Assembly (NCBI GenBank): GCA_034110465.1
Contig: JAWUZD010000003.1
Location: 310,001 to 374,000 of the forward strand
Origin: Aurantibacter sp034110465
GTDB taxonomy: Bacteria; Bacteroidota; Bacteroidia; Flavobacteriales; Flavobacteriaceae
Length of the DNA stretch: 64,000 nt
Direction: 5' to 3'
A program made the translations under genes and the position numbers. Shown here one piece after another: positions 42,245 through 52,274 of this stretch (its first letter is position 1; every line of letters begins with the position of its first letter). The notes beneath the pieces are model-generated. The model had not been told where the DNA came from, made no database searches, and saw only the letters and a program-made list of their open reading frames with translations.

Positions 42245-44860
42245 TTATATATCTTTTGTTTTAACTAACATTCTCTTTATTTCATTTAACTTCATTAATG
42301 CTTCTACAGGAGTTAAAGTATCAATATCTATGCTGGTAATTTCTTCCTTAACACGTTCTAAAAGAGGATCATCTAAATTAAAAAAACTTAATTGCATCTC
42401 ATCTTCTTGAAGTTGCTTTACCTTATCAGTTAACTGTTCACTTGAATGAGATTTTTCTAATTTTTTTAGAATTTTGTTAGCACGCTGTAAAACAATTTGT
42501 GGCATTCCTGCCATTTTAGCAACATGAATACCAAAACTGTGTTCGCTTCCACCTTCTACAAGTTTACGTAAAAAAAGCACATTATTTCTAAGCTCCTTTA
42601 CAGAAACATTAAAGTTTTTAATACGCCTAAACGTTTCAGTCATTTCATTTAATTCATGATAATGGGTTGCAAAAAGTGTTTTTGGTCGTCCTGGATGCTC
42701 ATGTAAATATTCACTAATCGCCCAAGCTATAGAAATTCCATCATAAGTACTTGTTCCACGACCAATTTCATCTAACAAGACTAAACTACGTTTACTTATA
42801 TTATTAAGAATAGAAGCTGTTTCATTCATTTCTACCATAAAAGTAGATTCTCCCATAGAAATATTATCACTTGCGCCTACTCTAGTAAAAATTTTATCTA
42901 CAACTCCAATTTTAGCAGATTCTGCAGGAACAAAACTACCTACTTGTGCTAATAGAACAATTAAAGCCGTTTGTCTTAAGATAGCAGATTTACCAGACAT
43001 ATTAGGACCAGTAATCATAATAAATTGTTGGTTTTCTGTATTTAAACTAACACTATTAGTAATATACGATCGATCTTCAGGTAATTGTTTCTCAATAACT
43101 GGATGACGACCTTCTATAATGTCTAAATCAAAAGACTCGTCTACCACTGGTAATACATAATTATTATTTATGGCTAACTGGGCAAAACCACAAAGAGTAT
43201 CTATTTTAGCAATTAAATAAGCGTTTTGTTGCACTGCTTTAATGTATTGATTCATCCAAAGTACTAAATCTAAAAAAAGCTTTTGTTCGATTACAGAAAT
43301 ACGCTCTTCAGCTCCCAAAATTTTACTTTCGTATTCTTTAAGCTCTTCTGTTATGTATCTTTCTGCATTAACTAAAGTTTGTTTACGAGTCCACTCTGAA
43401 GGAACCTTATCTTTATGTGTATTTCTAACTTCAATATAATACCCAAAAACATTATTTGAAGCGATTTTAAGCGATGTAATACCTGTACGCTCACTTTCTC
43501 GAGCTAACATTTTATTTAAATAGCCTTTACCTTCTGTTGACAAAGCTCTAAGCTCATCCAATTCTTCCGAAAAACCTTCCGCTATAGTACTGCCTTTCAA
43601 AATATTTACTGGTGCTGTTTCGCTTATGGTCTGTTTAATTTTATCCCTAAGTAAATCACAAGACTGCAAATTTTCTCCTATAATTTTTAATGATTCATTA
43701 TCGGTTTGACTTGCCAGAATCTTAATTGGAGAAATCGCTTCCAGGGAATTTTTAAGCTGAACAACTTCTCGTGGACATACTTTTTGAGTGGCTATTTTAG
43801 ATATTAAACGTTCTAAATCTCCAATTTGCTTAATCTGATTTTGAATAGCATGAAGACTATCCGTGTTATCTTTTAAATAAGACACCACATTATGTCTCTG
43901 TTTAATCTTTCCAAGATTTTTTAAAGGCAAAGCCAACCAACGTTTTAATAAACGTCCGCCCATAGGTGAAATAGTCTTGTCTATAACATTTAAAAGCGTT
44001 ACTGCATTATTATTAGTAGAATGATATAGTTCTAAATTACGAATAGTAAATCGATCCATCCAAACATAATCATCTTCCGCAATTCTACTAATAGAAGAAA
44101 TATGCTCCAATTTATGGTGTTGTGTTTCCGATAAATAATGTAAAATTGCTCCCGAAGCAATAATTCCTTCGTGTAAATCCTGAATCCCATAACCTTTAAG
44201 CGAAGTGGTCTTAAAATGTTTTAATAAAGTTTCATTACAGTAATCTGTTTTAAAAACCCAATCTTCTAAATTAAACGTATGAAAATCGTTTCCAAAAACC
44301 TCATTAAATTCTTGTCGTTTTTGCTTAGCAACAACAACTTCACTAGGATTAAAATTCTGTAATAACTTATCTATATAATCTTTATTTCCTTGTGATGTTA
44401 AAAACTCTCCTGTAGAAATGTCTAAAAAAGAGACTCCAATTGTTAGTTTTCCAAAATAAATAGCACATAAAAAGTTATTGCTTTTAGAGGTCAAAACCTC
44501 ATCATTTAAAGCAACTCCTGGCGTAACTAATTCAGTAACTCCACGTTTTACAATATTCTTAGTTTGTTTTGGATCTTCTAACTGATCGCAAATAGCAACT
44601 CGTTCTCCTGCTTTTACTAATTTTGGCAAATAAGTATTTAAAGAATGGTGTGGAAAACCCGCTAACTCAATTTCGCTTTCGCTACCAGCGCCACGCTTAG
44701 TTAAAATAATTCCTAAAATACCTGCTGTTTTTATAGCATCCGGACCAAAGGTTTCATAAAAATCCCCTACACGAAACAATAACAAAGCATCAGGGTATTT
44801 TGCTTTTATAGCATTATACTGCTTCATTAAAGGTGTTTCTTTTTTAGTTTTTTTAGCCAA
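42245..44860 (-). CDS. mutS: DNA mismatch repair protein MutS
   Basis: MutS recognises base mismatches and small loops and starts repair with MutL. The N-terminal mismatch-binding part has LLFRVGDFYETFGPDA (Phe-x-Glu wedge). The ATPase part shows Walker A (ITGPNMSGKSAIL), LLDEIGRGTSTYDG (Walker B and signature) and ATHYHELNEM. At 871 residues it is full length and intact. It stands alone, divergent from a TrmH-like gene. No mutL is in the window. Confidence 0.97.
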   Translation of the reverse strand: MAKKTKKETPLMKQYNAIKAKYPDALLLFRVGDFYETFGPDAIKTAGILGIILTKRGAGSESEIELAGFPHHSLNTYLPKLVKAGERVAICDQLEDPKQTKNIVKRGVTELVTPGVALNDEVLTSKSNNFLCAIYFGKLTIGVSFLDISTGEFLTSQGNKDYIDKLLQNFNPSEVVVAKQKRQEFNEVFGNDFHTFNLEDWVFKTDYCNETLLKHFKTTSLKGYGIQDLHEGIIASGAILHYLSETQHHKLEHISSISRIAEDDYVWMDRFTIRNLELYHSTNNNAVTLLNVIDKTISPMGGRLLKRWLALPLKNLGKIKQRHNVVSYLKDNTDSLHAIQNQIKQIGDLERLISKIATQKVCPREVVQLKNSLEAISPIKILASQTDNESLKIIGENLQSCDLLRDKIKQTISETAPVNILKGSTIAEGFSEELDELRALSTEGKGYLNKMLARESERTGITSLKIASNNVFGYYIEVRNTHKDKVPSEWTRKQTLVNAERYITEELKEYESKILGAEERISVIEQKLFLDLVLWMNQYIKAVQQNAYLIAKIDTLCGFAQLAINNNYVLPVVDESFDLDIIEGRHPVIEKQLPEDRSYITNSVSLNTENQQFIMITGPNMSGKSAILRQTALIVLLAQVGSFVPAESAKIGVVDKIFTRVGASDNISMGESTFMVEMNETASILNNISKRSLVLLDEIGRGTSTYDGISIAWAISEYLHEHPGRPKTLFATHYHELNEMTETFRRIKNFNVSVKELRNNVLFLRKLVEGGSEHSFGIHVAKMAGMPQIVLQRANKILKKLEKSHSSEQLTDKVKQLQEDEMQLSFFNLDDPLLERVKEEITSIDIDTLTPVEALMKLNEIKRMLVKTKDI

Positions 44861-45006
44861 TGGTTTAATGTATTTAGTGTTATTTTTGTACTCAAATTAA
44901 TGATGCAATGTAATTAATATTTAAGGTTATTTGGAAATATTTACCTTGAAGTTATTTGCATTTATTCACAATTTAAATGATTAGACCTCTGACGAACCAT
45001 ACACTT

Positions 45007-45540
45007 ATGAGAAAGTTAAAAAATAGCGAATTAGACCGATTAAGTGTCGATAATTTTAAATCGGCTGAAAAAACACCAATTATAATTGTTTTGGATAATA
45101 TTAGAAGCTTAAATAATATTGGCTCTGTATTTAGAACCAGCGATGCTTTTTTAATTAAAAAGATTTATTTGTGTGGAATTACAGCAACTCCACCACACAA
45201 AGACATCAACAAAACTGCTTTAGGAAGTACAGATGCAGTTACTTGGGAATACGTTGAAGACACAAATCTGCTTATTGAGAAACTAAAATTAGACAAAATA
45301 AGAATTTGTAGTATTGAACAAGCTGAAAATGCAACAATGCTAAACAATTTTAAAGTTGAAGCAACTAAAACATACGCTTTAGTTTTTGGAAATGAAGTAA
45401 AAGGCGTACAACAATCTATTGTCTCTAATAGCGATGTTGTTATTGAAATTCCACAATTTGGAACCAAACACTCTTTAAACATTTCGGTAAGTTGCGGTGT
45501 GGTTGTTTGGGATGTTTTTTCTAAAATGAAGGCTTTATAA
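45007..45540 (+). CDS. TrmH-family (SpoU) RNA 2'-O-methyltransferase
   Basis: A 177-residue SPOUT methyltransferase. Family motifs are LDNIRSLNNIGSVFRTSDAF (motif 1, with the catalytic Asn and Arg), ALVFGNEVKGV (motif 2) and LNISVSCGVVVWD (motif 3) near the C terminus. It methylates a ribose of tRNA or rRNA; TrmL/TrmH-like specificity cannot be settled. The ATG at 45007 was chosen because family similarity begins at KLKNSELDR; an open extension to 44977 adds 10 unrelated residues. It is divergent from mutS. Confidence 0.9.
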   Translation: MRKLKNSELDRLSVDNFKSAEKTPIIIVLDNIRSLNNIGSVFRTSDAFLIKKIYLCGITATPPHKDINKTALGSTDAVTWEYVEDTNLLIEKLKLDKIRICSIEQAENATMLNNFKVEATKTYALVFGNEVKGVQQSIVSNSDVVIEIPQFGTKHSLNISVSCGVVVWDVFSKMKAL

Positions 45541-45631
45541 GTTGTTCTACTTCCATAACAAGACTATATTCAATTTAACTTAATAAAGATTACTTGATTA
45601 AAAAATATCTGAAAAGAATTAAACTTATGAA

Positions 45632-46411
45632 TTAAAAATCTAAATAATTAACCTCAGCGTTTTTTGGAACTAGATTTTTTATAACATCAGTAGTTCCGTT
45701 TGTATAGAATATATGTTGTATTGATTCATCCGATTCATTTAAAAGATGAATAGCCCTTAAAACTGCTTCGGTTTGTTTTGCTACTGCTTTTCCTGAATCT
45801 ATAATTTTAACATCTTTAGGAAGTAGTTTTTTTAATTGTGGCACCAAATAAGGATAGTGTGTACAACCTAAAACTAAGTAATCTATATTAGCTCTAATCA
45901 TTGGTTTTAAATAAGTCTTTAAAAGCAATGTCATTTCATCGGAATACAATTTTCCAGACTCAATTAAATCAACAATACCTTCACCTACTTGTTCTACCAT
46001 ATAAACATCTGTACAGTACAAGTTAGTTGCTTTCCTAAACAAATCGCTGCTAAAGGTTCCTTTAGTGGCTAAAATACCAATTGCTTTTGTTTTTGTTTTC
46101 AAGCTTGCGGGCTTTATAGCTGGCTCAATACCAATAAATGGTACATTATATGTTTTTCTTAGAATTCTTATGGCATTGGTAGTCGCTGTATTACAAGCTA
46201 CCACAATCATTTTACAATCTTTAGAAAGCAATAACTCTGTATTTGCTATTGATCGTTCTATAATCCAATCTTTACCTTTAGATCCATAAGGTGCATTTGC
46301 AGAGTCTGCTAAGTAGATAGTAGATTCATGCGGAAGCAACTTCTTTACTGCTTTAAATATAGAAGTTCCTCCAACACCAGAATCAAAAAAACCTATAGGA
46401 CTTTTACTCAT
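45632..46411 (-). CDS. murI: Glutamate racemase
   Basis: MurI makes D-glutamate for peptidoglycan. The two catalytic cysteines are C73 in VACNTATTNA and C183 in LGCTHYPYL, and the N terminus has FFDSGVGGTSI. At 259 residues it is of normal length. It is the last gene of the cluster DUF6089-uppS-bamA-ompH-ompH-murI on this strand. A hairpin lies between ompH and murI, so it may also have its own promoter. Confidence 0.96.
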   Translation of the reverse strand: MSKSPIGFFDSGVGGTSIFKAVKKLLPHESTIYLADSANAPYGSKGKDWIIERSIANTELLLSKDCKMIVVACNTATTNAIRILRKTYNVPFIGIEPAIKPASLKTKTKAIGILATKGTFSSDLFRKATNLYCTDVYMVEQVGEGIVDLIESGKLYSDEMTLLLKTYLKPMIRANIDYLVLGCTHYPYLVPQLKKLLPKDVKIIDSGKAVAKQTEAVLRAIHLLNESDESIQHIFYTNGTTDVIKNLVPKNAEVNYLDF

Positions 46412-46422
46412 ATTATTAAACT

Positions 46423-46454
46423 AAAAAAGCTGACTAAAAATAGTCAGCTTTTTT
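46423..46454 (-). terminator. Terminator between ompH and murI (minus strand)
   Basis: 14-bp stem (AAAAAAGCTGACTA / TAGTCAGCTTTTTT) with a 4-base loop. On the minus strand it follows the ompH stop and carries a T run. Confidence 0.88.
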
Positions 46455-46475
46455 TTCTTATAAAAGGAATTTTAA

Positions 46476-46985
46476 TTAAAATCCTAATTCTTTTTTTACA
46501 TCAGCCAATAAATCCTTTCCATCAGCCATAATAACTCCACCACCTTGAGCAGAATCTAATACGTATTGAAAACCTTGAGCTTTAGCAACTTTTAAAATTG
46601 CAGCTTTAGCTTTTTCAGTAATAGGTTTTAATAAATCTACTTCTTTCTTTTGTAACTCTTGCTGTGCTTGAGTTTGAAATTGCTGAATATTACGTTCCAT
46701 AGTTTGAACCTCAGCAACACGCTTTGTGTTTTCTTCTTCAGTTTTTGTACCTGCTTCAGCTTCGTACTGCTTCATTTTAGCTTGATACTCTTTTACCATA
46801 GCTTGAATATCTGCTTCGTAAGTTTTACCTAATTTTTCAACTTCAGCTTGTGCAGCTTTCATTTGAGGCATAGCAGTAACTAACTCTGTAGTATTAATAT
46901 GAGCTACTTTAGATTGAGCAGTTGTTAATGTAGTTGCAGAAATAAATAATACTGCAGCAATTAAAAGGGTTTTAAATTGTTTCAT
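46476..46985 (-). CDS. OmpH/Skp-family periplasmic chaperone
   Basis: A 169-residue protein with a signal peptide (LLIAAVLFISATTLTTAQ). The Skp-type helical arms span about residues 45-130 (LGKTYEADIQAMVKEYQAKM). Skp/OmpH trimers hold unfolded outer-membrane proteins for BamA. This is the short form; a longer paralogue is next upstream. It is the second of two ompH genes after bamA and is closed by a terminator. Confidence 0.93.
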   Translation of the reverse strand: MKQFKTLLIAAVLFISATTLTTAQSKVAHINTTELVTAMPQMKAAQAEVEKLGKTYEADIQAMVKEYQAKMKQYEAEAGTKTEEENTKRVAEVQTMERNIQQFQTQAQQELQKKEVDLLKPITEKAKAAILKVAKAQGFQYVLDSAQGGGVIMADGKDLLADVKKELGF

Positions 46986-47023
46986 TTTTAATAGTATTTA
47001 CGTGTTATAATTTAGTGTTTGTA

Positions 47024-48001
47024 TTAATTTGGCGCGTCTACTTTATCAGCATCGCGTTCTTCTTTTGCTTTTTTTCTTGCTTCTTCGTTTGCTTTACGTT
47101 TTTCTTCCAATACTTTTGCTCTTTGAGCTCTATCTGCTAATCTTGATTGTCTTTTTTCTTCTAGAATTTCTTCTTTCGTTTTCGGAACTTCTAGGATATC
47201 ACTAGATTTTTCAGAAGCTTCTTCTGTTTCAGTATTCTCTTTATTCCTTTTTTCTATTAGCGCATTTTTAGCAGCTTTACGTTCATCTTTTTTTACTTGA
47301 ATTTTAGCTTCTCTATCTAAACGAAGTTGCTCTTTTCTTACTGCTAAAGTCGAATCTCTTGTTGCCTTACGTGCTTCTAAAATACGCTGACGTTCTAATT
47401 GACTTTCAGATGGTTCATCTTCAATAATATCGTCTTTTTCAGCTTCTCTTTTTTCTGCTCTTGTATTAGCTTGTTCACGCTTTGATGCTCTATTTAGAAC
47501 TCTCAAAACTTGATCGCTAATATCATATTTTTCTGCTGAATAAAGCATAACTACATCGGCTGATTTATCAAAAACAAAATCGTATTTACGTTTTGTTGCT
47601 AAATCTTGTACAGCTTGAAAAATTTGATCTTGAACTGGCTGCATTAATTGTTTACGTTGAACCATTAAATCGCCTTGTGGCCCAAATCGTTTTTGCTGAT
47701 ACTCAATAATTTCTTTTTCTTCAAAAGACAAATCTTCTAAACGCTCCTCAAACAATTCTTTAGTCAACAAGGCTTTTTCATTGTTTAGAGCATCTCTTTG
47801 TTGTTTTATAACATTCAACTTAGACTCAACTTCAGATTTCCACTTCTGAACCTTATTAGCTAATTGGCTTTGAGCATCTTTATATTCTTCAACATTATCT
47901 AAAATATAATCTGTATCTATATAAGCAATTTTTGCTCCAGCACGTTGTGCTAAAGATAATTGACATGTAATAATTAATAAAATAAGAACTTTAAACTTCA
48001 T
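47024..48001 (-). CDS. OmpH/Skp-family protein with long charged C-terminal tail
   Basis: A 325-residue protein. A signal peptide covers 1-18 (VLILLIITCQLSLAQ). The Skp/OmpH domain covers about 19-175 (AYIDTDYILDNVEEYKDAQ, then KYDFVFDKSADVVMLYS). The last 150 residues are almost wholly charged and helical (KR/E-rich, e.g. RQSRLADRAQRAKVLEEKRK). Such a tail is not part of classical Skp. It may extend the coiled-coil tentacles or bind another partner. It lies 178 bases after bamA and 38 bases before the second ompH gene. Confidence 0.9.
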   Translation of the reverse strand: MKFKVLILLIITCQLSLAQRAGAKIAYIDTDYILDNVEEYKDAQSQLANKVQKWKSEVESKLNVIKQQRDALNNEKALLTKELFEERLEDLSFEEKEIIEYQQKRFGPQGDLMVQRKQLMQPVQDQIFQAVQDLATKRKYDFVFDKSADVVMLYSAEKYDISDQVLRVLNRASKREQANTRAEKREAEKDDIIEDEPSESQLERQRILEARKATRDSTLAVRKEQLRLDREAKIQVKKDERKAAKNALIEKRNKENTETEEASEKSSDILEVPKTKEEILEEKRQSRLADRAQRAKVLEEKRKANEEARKKAKEERDADKVDAPN

Positions 48002-48179
48002 CTGTATCTTGTTTTAATTTTAAACAAAAAATCATATTAGTATTTTATGCTTTTTGTTCTTGCTTTCAAAATAACGAATTTTATATTTAAAAATTATAAT
48101 GACATAGATTAAATTTCTACTAGCTAATTAGAAAATATCGTGCCAAAACACATTTTAATTCATTTTTTAAAAACAATAT

Positions 48180-50783
48180 TTAGAATTGCTGACCAATAAT
48201 AAAGTGTGTTTCCCAGCCATTTTTAATAGATTGTCCAGGAATGGGATCAAATCCGTGACCAAAATCAATACCCAACAAACCAAAGGCTGGCATAAATATA
48301 CGAATCCCCAATCCTGCAGAACGATTCAATGCAAAAGGATCATAATCTTTAAAATCGTTATATGACGCTCCTGCTTCCAAAAAACCTAATGCATATATTT
48401 TTGCAGATTGTTTTAATGTTATTGGGTAACGCAACTCCATCGAAAACTTATTATAAATTGTACCTCCATCTTGAGAGACATTCCCAAAATCATCTTCTGG
48501 TTGAATTGATTGATTAGGATAACCTCTTAATGCAATTGCTTCACGACCATCTAAACTAAAAGCACCTAACCCATCTCCTCCAACAAAGAAACGTTCAAAA
48601 GGAATAACACCTCTATCTTGGTTATATGCCCCTAAAAAACCAAACTCTACACTTGGCTTTAAAATAAATTTACCAACTAACTTAGAATACCAATCAACTT
48701 TAAATTTAACCTTATAAAATTCCAACCACTTAAAACGTTCTTGATCTATCTCTGCAATTCTTTCTGAAGCAGTTGTTCTATCTTCTATAGAGTTATTTGA
48801 ATCAGAAATAATCCCAGTACTTTCATCTCTATCTTCTTTTAACGCTGCATAATCTACTCCATTTAACAAAGAATAAGGTAATGATAATTTAGCTGTTGCA
48901 GAAAAACTAGAACCACCTGTTGGAAAAACAGGATCATTAAATGTATTATTCCTACTCAGACCTACCGTATAAGCTAAATTATTAGAATAACCATCTCCAA
49001 ATGTAAATAGTCCTGTATTATAATTTTTAAGATTATAATGTTGAAAACTTAATGCTTGGGATAACGTAAAATAATCATCGGGCACAGATAATCGTTTAGC
49101 CAATCCAACTGTTAGACCTGTAATATTAAAACGTTTATTTTTATCAGCATTACCCGTAGATGCATCAAATAAAAATTGTTGTGTTTGAGATATAGATGTA
49201 GAAAACTGAACTGGTTTTTTTCCACCCATCCAAGGCTCTGTAAAAGAAAAACTATATGTTCTAAAAAAACGACTAGCCTGAAGACGTAAAGATAGTTTTT
49301 GACCATCACCCATAGGCAATGGCTTATACGCATCTTTTTTAAATATATTTTTCAACGAAAAATTATTAAAAGATAATCCTAGAGTTCCTATAAATCCACC
49401 ACCACCATAACCTCCTTGGAGTTCTATTTGGCTTGCTCCTGCTTCCACAAGAGAATACTCCATATCGATAGTTCCTTCTTCTGGATTTGGATTTTTAAAA
49501 TTTGGTGATAATTGTTCAGCATCAAAGAAACCTAATTGACTCAATTCTCTTACTGTTCTTACTACTTTTTCTTTACTATATAATTCTCCTGGACGTGTTC
49601 TAATCTCTCTATATATAACATGGTCATTGGTTTTATCGTTTCCAACAACAGACACCTTATTAAAATAAACAGGTTTTCCTTCTGATATACGAATTTCTAT
49701 ATCAATTACACTACCATTGGCATTTACTTCAACCGGGTTAATAGTAGAAAACAAATATCCGTTATTCTGATACATATTGGTAATATCATTAGCATCAGGT
49801 CTTGAGTTATCTGCTATTCTCTTTTGCAACTCGATACCATTATAAACATCTCCTTTTTCTACTCCTAAAGTTCTTCGAAGAGTTTCATCTGAATATACTG
49901 TATTACCTATAAAAGAGATTTCTCCGTAATAATATTTATCCCCTTCTTCAACCTTAATATCTAAAGAGATTCTATTATCACCTTGATTAATTAAAGTATC
50001 TGAAATAACACGAGCATCTCGATATCCACTTTCTTTATACTTATCTACAATAGAAATCAAGTCTGCCTTATAATCTGATTCAATATACTTTGATCGTTTT
50101 AAAAACCTAACAGGATTAACCTGCTTAGTATTCTTCATAGATTTCCTAAGCTTTTTACTGGTCAAAACTTCATTCCCTTCAAAATTAATTTTAGACACTT
50201 TTACTTTAGAACCTTTATCTATTCCAATAAAAAGATTTGTTCTTAATTTATTATTTGTAGAATCTTTAGATATTTCGTTTGTTGTAACTTTTACTTTAGC
50301 TCCTAAAAAACCTTGTTTTCTATACTTACTTTCAAGATAATTTCTAGTTGTTGTAATTAAATTTTCTGTAACCTTAACACCTTTTGTTAAATTATTCTCT
50401 TTTATTATAGTTTCTTTTTTACCTTTTCTAATTCCATTTATTACAACTTCATTTAATTCAGGTAAATCTGACAGTCTAATTTCTAAGAAAGCAAGATTTC
50501 CTTCAGTTTTCAAAAGATACACTTCAATATCACTAAATAAATCTGAATTCCATAATTTTTTAATAGCATTACTAATATCTTCTCCTGGAATCTGGACTTC
50601 AGAACCTTTTCTTAAACCCGAATAAGTAATTATAGTTTGCGCACTAAAGGTTGTATTTCCTTTTACTGAAATCTCTCCTAAAGTATATTTTGAACCATTT
50701 TCATAACTCAACTCCTGAGCATCAATAGTGTTTGTACAAAATAACAGTACAAAAGATAAAGTTAATTTAAATAATGTTTTCAA
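48180..50783 (-). CDS. bamA: Outer membrane protein assembly factor BamA
   Basis: BamA inserts beta-barrel proteins into the outer membrane. The 867-residue protein has a signal peptide (LKTLFKLTLSFVLLF), five POTRA repeats (about 30-420) and a C-terminal 16-strand barrel ending in the aromatic F of IIGQQF. No ATG fits: a TTG at 50783 gives a clean signal peptide and begins 10 bases after the uppS stop, while a longer TTG start at 50822 would overlap uppS and spoil the signal. The barrel carries an acidic insert (around EDRDESTGIISDSNNS) that probably forms an extracellular loop. Confidence 0.93.
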   Translation of the reverse strand: MKTLFKLTLSFVLLFCTNTIDAQELSYENGSKYTLGEISVKGNTTFSAQTIITYSGLRKGSEVQIPGEDISNAIKKLWNSDLFSDIEVYLLKTEGNLAFLEIRLSDLPELNEVVINGIRKGKKETIIKENNLTKGVKVTENLITTTRNYLESKYRKQGFLGAKVKVTTNEISKDSTNNKLRTNLFIGIDKGSKVKVSKINFEGNEVLTSKKLRKSMKNTKQVNPVRFLKRSKYIESDYKADLISIVDKYKESGYRDARVISDTLINQGDNRISLDIKVEEGDKYYYGEISFIGNTVYSDETLRRTLGVEKGDVYNGIELQKRIADNSRPDANDITNMYQNNGYLFSTINPVEVNANGSVIDIEIRISEGKPVYFNKVSVVGNDKTNDHVIYREIRTRPGELYSKEKVVRTVRELSQLGFFDAEQLSPNFKNPNPEEGTIDMEYSLVEAGASQIELQGGYGGGGFIGTLGLSFNNFSLKNIFKKDAYKPLPMGDGQKLSLRLQASRFFRTYSFSFTEPWMGGKKPVQFSTSISQTQQFLFDASTGNADKNKRFNITGLTVGLAKRLSVPDDYFTLSQALSFQHYNLKNYNTGLFTFGDGYSNNLAYTVGLSRNNTFNDPVFPTGGSSFSATAKLSLPYSLLNGVDYAALKEDRDESTGIISDSNNSIEDRTTASERIAEIDQERFKWLEFYKVKFKVDWYSKLVGKFILKPSVEFGFLGAYNQDRGVIPFERFFVGGDGLGAFSLDGREAIALRGYPNQSIQPEDDFGNVSQDGGTIYNKFSMELRYPITLKQSAKIYALGFLEAGASYNDFKDYDPFALNRSAGLGIRIFMPAFGLLGIDFGHGFDPIPGQSIKNGWETHFIIGQQF

Positions 50784-50793
50784 AGTAATGTAT

Positions 50794-51534
50794 TTAACTA
50801 AGTTGTTCGCTTGTTTTTCCAAATCGTCGTTCTCTATTTTGATATTCTATTAATGCTTTTGCTAAATGCTCTTGACTAAAATCTGGCCATAGAACATCTA
50901 TAAAACATAGCTCTGCATAAGCAATTTGCCATAATAAAAAATTACTAATACGTTGCTCACCACTTGTGCGTATTAGTAAATCTACGTCCGGTAAATTTTG
51001 CGTGTAAAGATGCGCATTTACAACTGATTCATCTATACTTTCTTCAGAAATTATATTATTTTTAACTTTAAGACTTATCTCTTTAACAGCATTTAACAAT
51101 TCATCTCGAGAACCATAACTTAAAGCCAACGTTAATATCATTCTTGTATTCGTTTTTGTTTCCTCAATGACATCAGTGAGCTCTGCAAAAACTTTTTTAG
51201 GCAAATCTTCCAAATTACCTATTGCATTAAGTTTAATATTATTTTCTTTTAAAGTAGCTATTTCTTTTTTAAGAGAAGAAACTAATAAACGCATTAAAGT
51301 ATCTACTTCAAGCTTTGGGCGCTTCCAATTCTCAGTAGAAAAAGCATATAGGGTTAAATTCTCTATTCCTAATTTAGCACAAGTCTCTACAGTAACTCTA
51401 ACAGATTTTGTTCCATTTTCGTGACCAATAGCTCTTAAAAATCCTTTTTGTTTTGCCCAACGACCATTACCATCCATTATAATGGCAAGGTGTTTAGGCA
51501 ACCGTTCTTTATTTACTTGCTGTATTAAATCCAT
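50794..51534 (-). CDS. uppS: Isoprenyl (undecaprenyl) diphosphate synthase
   Basis: UppS extends FPP with IPP in cis to undecaprenyl diphosphate, the carrier for peptidoglycan and O-antigen. The catalytic Asp is D21 in IMDGNGRWAKQKG. The ALSYGSRDELLNA and DLLIRTSGEQRISNFLLWQ segments are family hallmarks. At 246 residues it is of normal length. The start ATG overlaps the stop of the DUF6089 gene by one base (TAATG), so translation is coupled. bamA follows after 10 bases. Confidence 0.97.
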   Translation of the reverse strand: MDLIQQVNKERLPKHLAIIMDGNGRWAKQKGFLRAIGHENGTKSVRVTVETCAKLGIENLTLYAFSTENWKRPKLEVDTLMRLLVSSLKKEIATLKENNIKLNAIGNLEDLPKKVFAELTDVIEETKTNTRMILTLALSYGSRDELLNAVKEISLKVKNNIISEESIDESVVNAHLYTQNLPDVDLLIRTSGEQRISNFLLWQIAYAELCFIDVLWPDFSQEHLAKALIEYQNRERRFGKTSEQLS

Positions 51535-52226
51535 TAGAAATTACAAAAACAAGGGTTTCGACCAAATGTATAGGTTAGTGTAAAACCGGTAAACACATAA
51601 AAATCGTTATTATTTATATTTCCAAAACTAAAGGCATCAAATAGATCTGGATTATCTGGAACACTTCCATCAATTTCATCTGAAAACGTAGCTCTTGCAC
51701 CTATTTCTAAAGACAATATAAACTTATCCGTTATAGTTGTTTTATATCCAACAGCTATAGGAATACCCCAAGCTTGACTTGACGTATTTTCTGACTGCAT
51801 TTTACCTTGATTATTAAAAAAGAAGTTATCGTGAAATGCCATAGAAACACCGGTATATACATAAGGTGTAGATTTTGGTCCTGGAGTGTGTAAATCAAAA
51901 TCAAAAAAAGTAAATTCTATTCCTGCAGACAATTCTAATATACTACTTGAAAATTCGTAATTACGTTGAATTCTACTTGGGTCGTCTGAATCGTTATCTA
52001 TTCCAACTAAATTTGTAAATATTGCAGAAAATCGATATGAATGTCTTGGGCTTCTATTCCATTTATAAACGGCTCCAATTGCTAATTCTTTTGGAGCAAT
52101 GTATGAGGTTGAACCAACATCGCCTACAAAATTACTTCCACCTAAATAAACACCAATCTCATTTATTTGAGCTTGACTTATCTGGCAAGTGATTAGTAAA
52201 ATTAGTATGACAATAAATTGTTTCAT
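51534..52226 (-). CDS. DUF6089-family outer-membrane beta-barrel protein
   Basis: A 230-residue exported protein with a signal peptide (FIVILILLITCQISQAQ). The body is an eight-strand-like barrel starting NEIGVYLGGSNFVGDVGSTS and including KWNRSPRHSYRFSAI. Such proteins always precede uppS-bamA in flavobacteria, which supports a part in outer-membrane assembly, though none is proven. The promoter region holds a -7 element and a perfect palindrome. Its stop is fused to the uppS start (TAATG). Confidence 0.85.
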   Translation of the reverse strand: MKQFIVILILLITCQISQAQINEIGVYLGGSNFVGDVGSTSYIAPKELAIGAVYKWNRSPRHSYRFSAIFTNLVGIDNDSDDPSRIQRNYEFSSSILELSAGIEFTFFDFDLHTPGPKSTPYVYTGVSMAFHDNFFFNNQGKMQSENTSSQAWGIPIAVGYKTTITDKFILSLEIGARATFSDEIDGSVPDNPDLFDAFSFGNINNNDFYVFTGFTLTYTFGRNPCFCNF

Positions 52227-52242
52227 AAAAGCTTAAAGTTTG

Positions 52243-52274
52243 CAAATATAATAAATAAGATTAGCCTATTGCAA
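52243..52274 (-). promoter_or_regulatory. Candidate promoter of the DUF6089-uppS-bamA operon
   Basis: On the minus strand the -7 element is TATATTTG (52250-52243). A TTG (52274-52272) stands 21 bases upstream, within the 17-23 allowed for Bacteroidota. The TTG lies inside the palindrome at 52265-52278. Confidence 0.5.
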
